Under the pieces are notes generated by a model. The model had not been told where the DNA came from, did not search any database, and was given only the letters and a program-made list of their open reading frames with translations. DNA of 64,000 nt from assembly GCA_944989445.1 (NCBI GenBank), contig CALYLW010000214.1, positions 1,364,001 through 1,428,000 of the forward strand, in the 5' to 3' direction. Origin of the DNA: Ampullaceana balthica. Lineage: Eukaryota; Mollusca; Gastropoda; Lymnaeidae. Below, in pieces: positions 43,433 to 64,000 of this stretch (position 1 is the stretch's first letter; the number at the start of each line of letters is the position of its first letter). Both the position numbers and the translations under genes were made by a program.

Positions 43433-44420
43433 TATGAAAAGAGTCTGTACATTTTTAAAGTAACTTTTAATGTGCATAGACATTTTTCGCCTTGATTTAT
43501 TTGATGGACAATTATATGACGGTTCTATTTTAATTAATTGTTAACTATATTTTTTTTATAACGCTTCGTATTTGAAACAACATGCTCTTAAAAAATACAA
43601 TAACAAATATAATCAGTCATCTGGCGCGTTTAAAGCACGCAGAAGAGAAGCTAAACCGGAAAAGATACATTTATTTTCATACCTTGTGAAATTGCAATCT
43701 TTACGCAGTCAAACGTCTGTACTTATATTTGAAAAAGACATTTTGACCCAATTTGGGATCGGCGTAGAATTGGGTTGCTGCCCCCTCCCCACCTCCCCTG
43801 CCCCCCCCCCTTGTAGTGGTGCCAGTCTTTTTACACGCATCTTATTCCAGAAAACAAAAGCTAAAAACATCTCCAGTGGGAGGCCAGAAATGATTATATA
43901 ATAATACATTGATAATTTATATAACGCTGTACGCCAGTAAGGAACTGGGCTCACAGCGCCTCCCATAAACATTTAAAAAAAAACCCAACAACTTGACACC
44001 AGTGGGACCGCCGCATCCGTTCTCCATTCCGATACGTCACATTAAACACGTTTACGTGATGAGAAGTTGAAGTTCTCAGAACGACGCTGATTATCTAATT
44101 AAACAAAGCGCATTCATCTAAATAGACAGTGTTCAGCGTTATTGTGGTATTGTAATATAAATTAATACGGTTTTACAATTCGTTCGAAAAACGAACCAAT
44201 CATGCTAGCAGGCTAGACTACCGAAGACACGAACTAGCATCCAGGAGATCATGCCTTGACCGCAGTGAGCCACCAGCAACGGAAGATAAATGACATGTCG
44301 GCTCCCATCATGCCGGGCTCATCATGTCACTTGTTTTGTCACAAAGAAGTGGCCAGGAGTTTAATGGGGAAATAAGGGGGAGAGAGAGGGGGGGACTCAC
44401 GACAAAGGCGGGGCCTAGCC
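43433..44420. other. sequence upstream of the secreted-protein gene
   Basis: No supported exon. A frame at 43572-43901 starts with KKYNNKYNQSSGAFKARRRE, slightly reminiscent of the N-terminus of ZMYM1-like hAT transposases, but this is too weak to call. Confidence 0.35.
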
Positions 44421-44430
44421 GATAGAGGGA

Positions 44431-44544
44431 CATTTATAGAAAGCAGACTTTTAAAAGGGCAGACGTGAACAGACAGAAACCAGAAAGCAAGCCAAAGCCG
44501 ATATTTTCTACATCGGGGAATAGATACTCAGTAAAATAAACAAA

Positions 44545-44545
<1 letters not shown>
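44431..44545 (+). promoter_or_regulatory. putative promoter and 5' UTR of the secreted-protein gene
   Basis: CATTTATAGAAAG (44431) is a TATA-like box about 110 bp before the ATG. Initiation about 30 bp downstream would give an 80-nt 5' UTR ending AAACAAAATGG. A second AT box, TTTTAAAAGGG, lies at 44450. Inference from position only. Confidence 0.45.
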
Positions 44546-60080
<15,535 letters not shown>

Positions 60081-60102
60081 ACAATGTCGAGAGTAAAAAA
60101 AT

Positions 60103-60108
60103 AATAAA
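60103..60108 (+). terminator. polyadenylation signal AATAAA of the secreted-protein gene
   Basis: Lies 22 nt after the TAA at 60078-60080, implying a very short 3' UTR that ends before the hAT MITE at 60167. Confidence 0.65.
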
Positions 60109-60166
60109 TCAATATTGGTTTTTGAACCATAAAATCTATCGTTATGAATTTTATAAGTGTGACACA

Positions 60167-60465
60167 CAATGTTCCCTCTAATGTTCGTTGGTCCGTGCGC
60201 AAAGTGAAAAAACTCGTTGGTCTGTGCGCAAAGTGAAAAAACTCGTTGTCGTGCGCAAAGTGAAAAAACTCGTTGGTCCGTGCGCAAAGTGAAAAAACTC
60301 GTTGGTCCGTGCGCAAAGTGAAAAAAACTCGTGTTAAAAATTGCAAAGCATCCATTTTTTGTGCGATAATTTACTAATTTTGGTGCGCGGTAATTCTAAA
60401 CTGCTGCGCGTCGTCGTTCAGATGTGTGCGCAGCCACGCAGCCGCGCAGCTTAAAGGGAGCATTG
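60167..60465. mobile_element. hAT MITE, CAATGTTCCC ends, with internal tandem expansion
   Basis: CAATGTTCCCTCTAATGTTC to GCAGCTTAAAGGGAGCATTG, with flanking GTGACACA/GTGACAAG (6 of 8). Inverted relative to 37091-37279. Contains the 29-bp repeat described separately. Confidence 0.82.
60186..60335 (+). repeat. 29-bp repeat, 5-6 copies, inside the hAT MITE
   Basis: The unit is TTGGTCCGTGCGCAAAGTGA then AAAAACTCG, with a shorter variant (TTGTCGTGCGCAAAG). In other family members this segment occurs once or twice. Confidence 0.88.
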
Positions 60466-61259
60466 GTGACAAGGTATTCTCTACTGTCGTGTTTGAGGGT
60501 ATTGATGGTGTTTTATGATAGATGCTAACAATGCCACGGCACTTCAACTTAGACACTATGTGAAAGGTATCTCGGACCGTCCAGTTTGTATAAAACGCTA
60601 CGTTGGTCGCGTAAGACATCTCAAATAAATGTACCTACTTCTATTAGTTTATACATTCTATTCATTTTGGGGGCACAGTCTCAACAGTACACACTTTTCG
60701 TATGAGTAAAATTGAGCTTAACTTCGCTCAGATGTCAGTAAGTTCAGTACCTCTAACAAGTTATCACAAGTGGTTGGGATTTTGTTAGTGTCAAACGCTA
60801 AATACGTCAGGAATAGTTTTTTTTCTTGTTTTTTATTTGTGGTGGTGGGGGAGGGGGGCGTGTGGTTTAAGTGGCTGCTTGGATCTAAAATTTTCAAAGG
60901 GTTCCAAAATTAATACACATAAAATCGGGAGGTGAGAAAAGAAAAAGAAAATATTTAAGTCATTCCCATGATTGCATCCATTTAGAAAAATGAAAGCTAT
61001 GTCCTGTTACTCAGGTAGAGAAATGAGTAGATTGTGGTTGAAGATAGTTGAGATTGAAGGGTTAGAAGAGGACACTTTTGCCCACAGATCATACTGGATC
61101 GTAGAGTCATGGAGGATGTTTAATTTTATAAATTTTAATAATTTTTAGAGGCATTACGAAGTGGTTCTATGATGAGATGGAGGATTCAATCACTGTCACA
61201 TAAATAATCACTATCACAAATCACATAAAACTAATAATAAAAAAAACCCGTAAAAAACC
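60466..61259. other. unassigned intergenic sequence
   Basis: A - strand frame at 60374-60619 overlaps the MITE and shows no clear family. No other gene was seen. Confidence 0.4.
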
Positions 61260-62297
61260 AAGTTTTTCACTATAAATCCTTTATGTACGAGAAGTAATTA
61301 AAAGAATGTTCATTATAATACGCAGCGCAAGACCATCCAAAAATACAAAATTGCAGTTGTGTCGTAAAACATGTTTAATATAATGCGCACCGATCAGGAA
61401 TATGTTTATAAAAAGAGTTGTCAATAAAATACGCACCTTATTGCGCGACAGAAAGGTTGTTCAATATAATACGCACCGCGACGCTCTATCTCAAAAAATA
61501 GCATGATACATAGGAATAAATAAAATAATCTAAAAAATCAATAATTTAATTACGGTACATGCGATCGATCTGAAATTTTGATACATTGTTTTTATCATCG
61601 GTACGAAACTGCCTGCAAAATTTCAGCTCGCTAGCTTGCGAGCAAGTGGGTTAAAAATCGATCAAAAGTTTTGGCGACAAGCAAGCAAGGCGCGCAAGGC
61701 CGCAGACACCACGAGTTAATATAAAGGATTTAATAAGAAAAACCCGTAAAAAACCAAGTTTTTGACTATAAATCCTTTATGTACGAGGAGTAACTAAAAG
61801 AATGTTCATTATAATACGCAGCGCAAGACCATCCAGAAATACAAAATTGCAGTTGTGTCGTAAAACATGTTTAATATAATGCGCACCGATCAGGAATATG
61901 TTTATAAAAAGAGCTGTCAATAAAATACGCACCTTATTGCGCGACAGAAAGGTTGTTCAATATAATACGCACCGCGACGCTCTATCTCAAAAAATAGCAT
62001 GATACATAGGAATAAATAAAATAATCTAAAAAATCAATAATTTAATTACGGTACATGCGATCGATCTGAAATTTTGATACATTGTTTTTATCATCGGTAC
62101 AAAACTGCCTGCAAAATTTCAGCTCGCTATCTTACGAGCAAGTGTGGTTAAAAATCGATCAAAAGTTTTGGCGACAAGCAAGGGCGGCGGCCGCAGACAC
62201 CACGAGTTAATATAAAGGATTTAAAAACAAGTTTTTTTTTACTATAAATCCTTTATGTACGAGAAGTAACTAAAAGAATGTTCATTATAATGTTTGG
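61260..62297 (+). repeat. tandem array of the ~480-500-bp repeat, 2.1 copies
   Basis: Starts TATAAATCCTTTATGTACGA at 61271, 61767 and 62243, giving units of about 496 and 476 bp. The first two units are nearly identical. The third is cut at ATTCATTATAAT (62292), where the LINE begins. Confidence 0.88.
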
Positions 62298-63803
62298 TTT
62301 ATAGACCACTCTAGTCATCCGAGGGTTGTCTGTGCGTACGCAGATGGCTGATTAGGCCGATCCTTGACGAAGGTTCGGGAACAGAAGGGACAAGGGATGA
62401 GTGGGACATCTCCAGGAGGGTTGACAGCAGGGGCCTTTTGGACTTGCCTCTTCTTTTCTGCGGCGGTGATCCGGTTTGCCTCGCATGACCTGGCACCTTC
62501 GTGGATGGAAGAGCGCCAGGTGGAGCGGTCCATTGCAGCTCGTTCCCTACGTGTCTGGATTGATGGCAAACGCTTTCATTGAGGCTTTCAGTGTGTCTTT
62601 GAAGCGTTTCTTTTGCCCACCGTGGGACTCTGGCCATACTGGAGCTCACCATAGAAGATTCTCTTTGGCAGTCTCTCGTCTGGCATTCGGACAACGTGCC
62701 CTGCCCAGCGAAGCTGGGTCTGCATCAGGAGCGTGAAGATGCTGGGGGAGACCTGCCTTGGTCAGTACCACTGTGTCTGGAATTTTGTTCTGCCACTTTA
62801 TGCCGAGAATCTTCCTGAGGCTTGTTATATGAAAGTGGTTAAGCTTTCTTGCATGGCGCTGATAAACAGTCCAAGTTTCACAAGCATATAGCAGTGTGGG
62901 GAGCACCACTGCCCTGTACACTTTCAGCTTGGTCTGGATGGTAATGCCTCTTCTGTTCCAGACATTAGGGTACAACCTGCCCGAAAGTGGAGCTGGCTCT
63001 GGCAATTCTGACGTTCACTTCGTCATCGATGGTGACATTTTGAGACAGTGTGCTGCCTAGGTATGTGAACCGGTGCACTGTGTTGAGTCTCTGGCCGTTG
63101 ACAGTGATGTTGGGCTCTACGTAGGGCTTCCAGGCGCGGGCTGATGGAGGACCTCAGTCTTCTTAGTGTTGATTGACAGACCAAAGTTTGTGCAGGCACT
63201 GGAGAACAGGTTTACACTGCGTTGCATGTCGGCTTCTGAGACAGCGTTGAGGGCACAGTCATCAGCGAACAGCAGGTCTCTGATGATGTCTGTCATAACC
63301 ATTGGTTTTTGCCTGGAGCCTCCGAAGGTTGAACAGCTTGCCATCTGTGCGGTATTTCAGGTTGACACCAACATCCTCGTCTCTGAAGGCCTCTGTCAGC
63401 ATGGCGGAAAACATGAGGTCTAAACAGTGTTGGTGCCAGGACGCAGCCCTGCTTGACTCCGTTTGTGACTGGGAAAGGATCAGAAAAACTCCCCGCTGTC
63501 CTGGACTCTGGCCTGCATGCCTTCATGGAATTGTTGCACCAAGACGATGAATTTCCTTGGGCAACCGTACTTGGCCATGATCTTCCACAGACCCTCTCTG
63601 CCAACAGTGTCAAAGGCCTTGGTCAGGTCGACATAAGGGGAGAACAGGTCGAAGTTCTGCTCCTGGCATTTCTCTTGCAGCTGCCTGGCAGCGAACACCA
63701 TGTCGATGGTTCCTCGCTCTTTTCGGAATCCACACTGACTTTCAGACAGGAGTCCTTGGTCAAGGTGGACTATGAGGCGGTTGAGCAGGATTCTGGCAGG
63801 ATT
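62298..63803 (-). mobile_element. 5'-truncated LINE with frameshifts, - strand
   Basis: From 63803 downward the - strand encodes RT sequence: ILLNRL...SQCGFRKERGTIDMVF, YVDLTKAFDTVGREGLWKIM, a TNGVKQGCVLAPTLF motif and LLFADDCALNAVSEADMQRS (catalytic FADD). It then gives GLSINTKKTEVLHQ, KLKVYRAVVLPTLLYACETW, and a C-terminal C2H2 finger split by a frameshift (CPFCSRTFVKD, then RIGLISHLRTHRQ). Several frame changes (near 63350, 63050, 62650, 62390) make it a pseudogene. The finger-ended RT is typical of a common invertebrate LINE group. Confidence 0.88.
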
Positions 63804-64000
63804 CTATAAGTTACAGAATGAGTGAACTGCATATGTTAAACCTCATAAGCGCCCGCCCCACGTTTTTAGTCATATTAAATGAAAGTACTTGAATTTATAA
63901 GTTTTAAATTATTTTCTTTTTTAGTCCACTTATAAAAACGTGGTTTTTAAAAATCCTTTTTTACCTTTATTTTTTTTTAAATTTATTAAATGCATTTATA
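63804..64000. other. unassigned AT-rich window end
   Basis: No feature recognised beyond the LINE's truncated 5' end. Confidence 0.4.

Noticed and set aside
43572..43901. Possible hAT transposase N-terminus
   Set aside because: Only a short basic motif resembles it; no supporting downstream domain.
60374..60619. 81-codon - strand frame with VAFYTNWTVRDTF, faintly like a GH18 chitinase start
   Set aside because: Too short, overlaps a MITE, and no catalytic motif or neighbouring exon was found.

Overview
The window is eukaryotic nuclear DNA, AT-rich and dominated by transposable elements and minisatellites. Spliced exons with GT-AG introns, a tRNA-derived SINE, several LINE families, and hAT, PIF/Harbinger and pogo/Tigger elements all point to an animal. 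The repeat mix resembles that of gastropod molluscs. That placement is my inference and cannot be proven from this window alone.

Only two loci look like intact host genes. The first is a six-exon + strand gene (44545-60080). It encodes a 152-residue secreted protein with a signal peptide and a Gly/Met/Ala/Pro/Gln-rich mature part that lacks Cys, Lys and Glu. Its introns total about 15 kb and are full of TEs, including a 9.2 kb intron 1. The second is a single-coding-exon - strand gene (24364-24645) for a 93-residue helical, charged protein with an intron in its 5' UTR. A third candidate is an exon-like - strand segment (51189-51553) with two 39-residue repeats, lying inside intron 1 of the secreted-protein gene.

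Layout. 1-1500: copies of a dispersed ~480-500 bp repeat with a foldback. 2228-6700: a ~115-copy minisatellite of 36/39 bp units that keeps long reading frames open on both strands. 8131-8897: a DNA transposon whose terminus has expanded into 11 tandem copies. 9570-11190: two more minisatellites and a MITE. 16.8-20 kb: a degraded hAT element with transposase remnants, a nested MITE, a SINE and a hAT MITE. 20.9-22 kb: two tandem repeats. 24.3-24.8 kb: the 93-aa gene. 25.7-29.8 kb: LINE territory, with a - strand LINE interrupted by a minisatellite-bearing insert and by a second LINE with a perfect target-site duplication. 31.8-43.4 kb: a mosaic of MITEs, LINE tails, nested hAT elements, a 1.85 kb Harbinger-type element carrying pieces of a MADF gene and of a Ty3-like/KH/zinc-knuckle sequence, and a Tigger element. 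44.4-60.1 kb: the secreted-protein gene. 60.2-64 kb: a hAT MITE with internal expansion, a tandem satellite and a truncated LINE.

Beyond the secreted-protein gene no pathway or operon-like cooperation is visible. The main biology is TE structure: perfect or near-perfect TSDs date and classify at least ten insertions; a SINE and a LINE family share the same 3' tail; and one transposon end has turned into a minisatellite.
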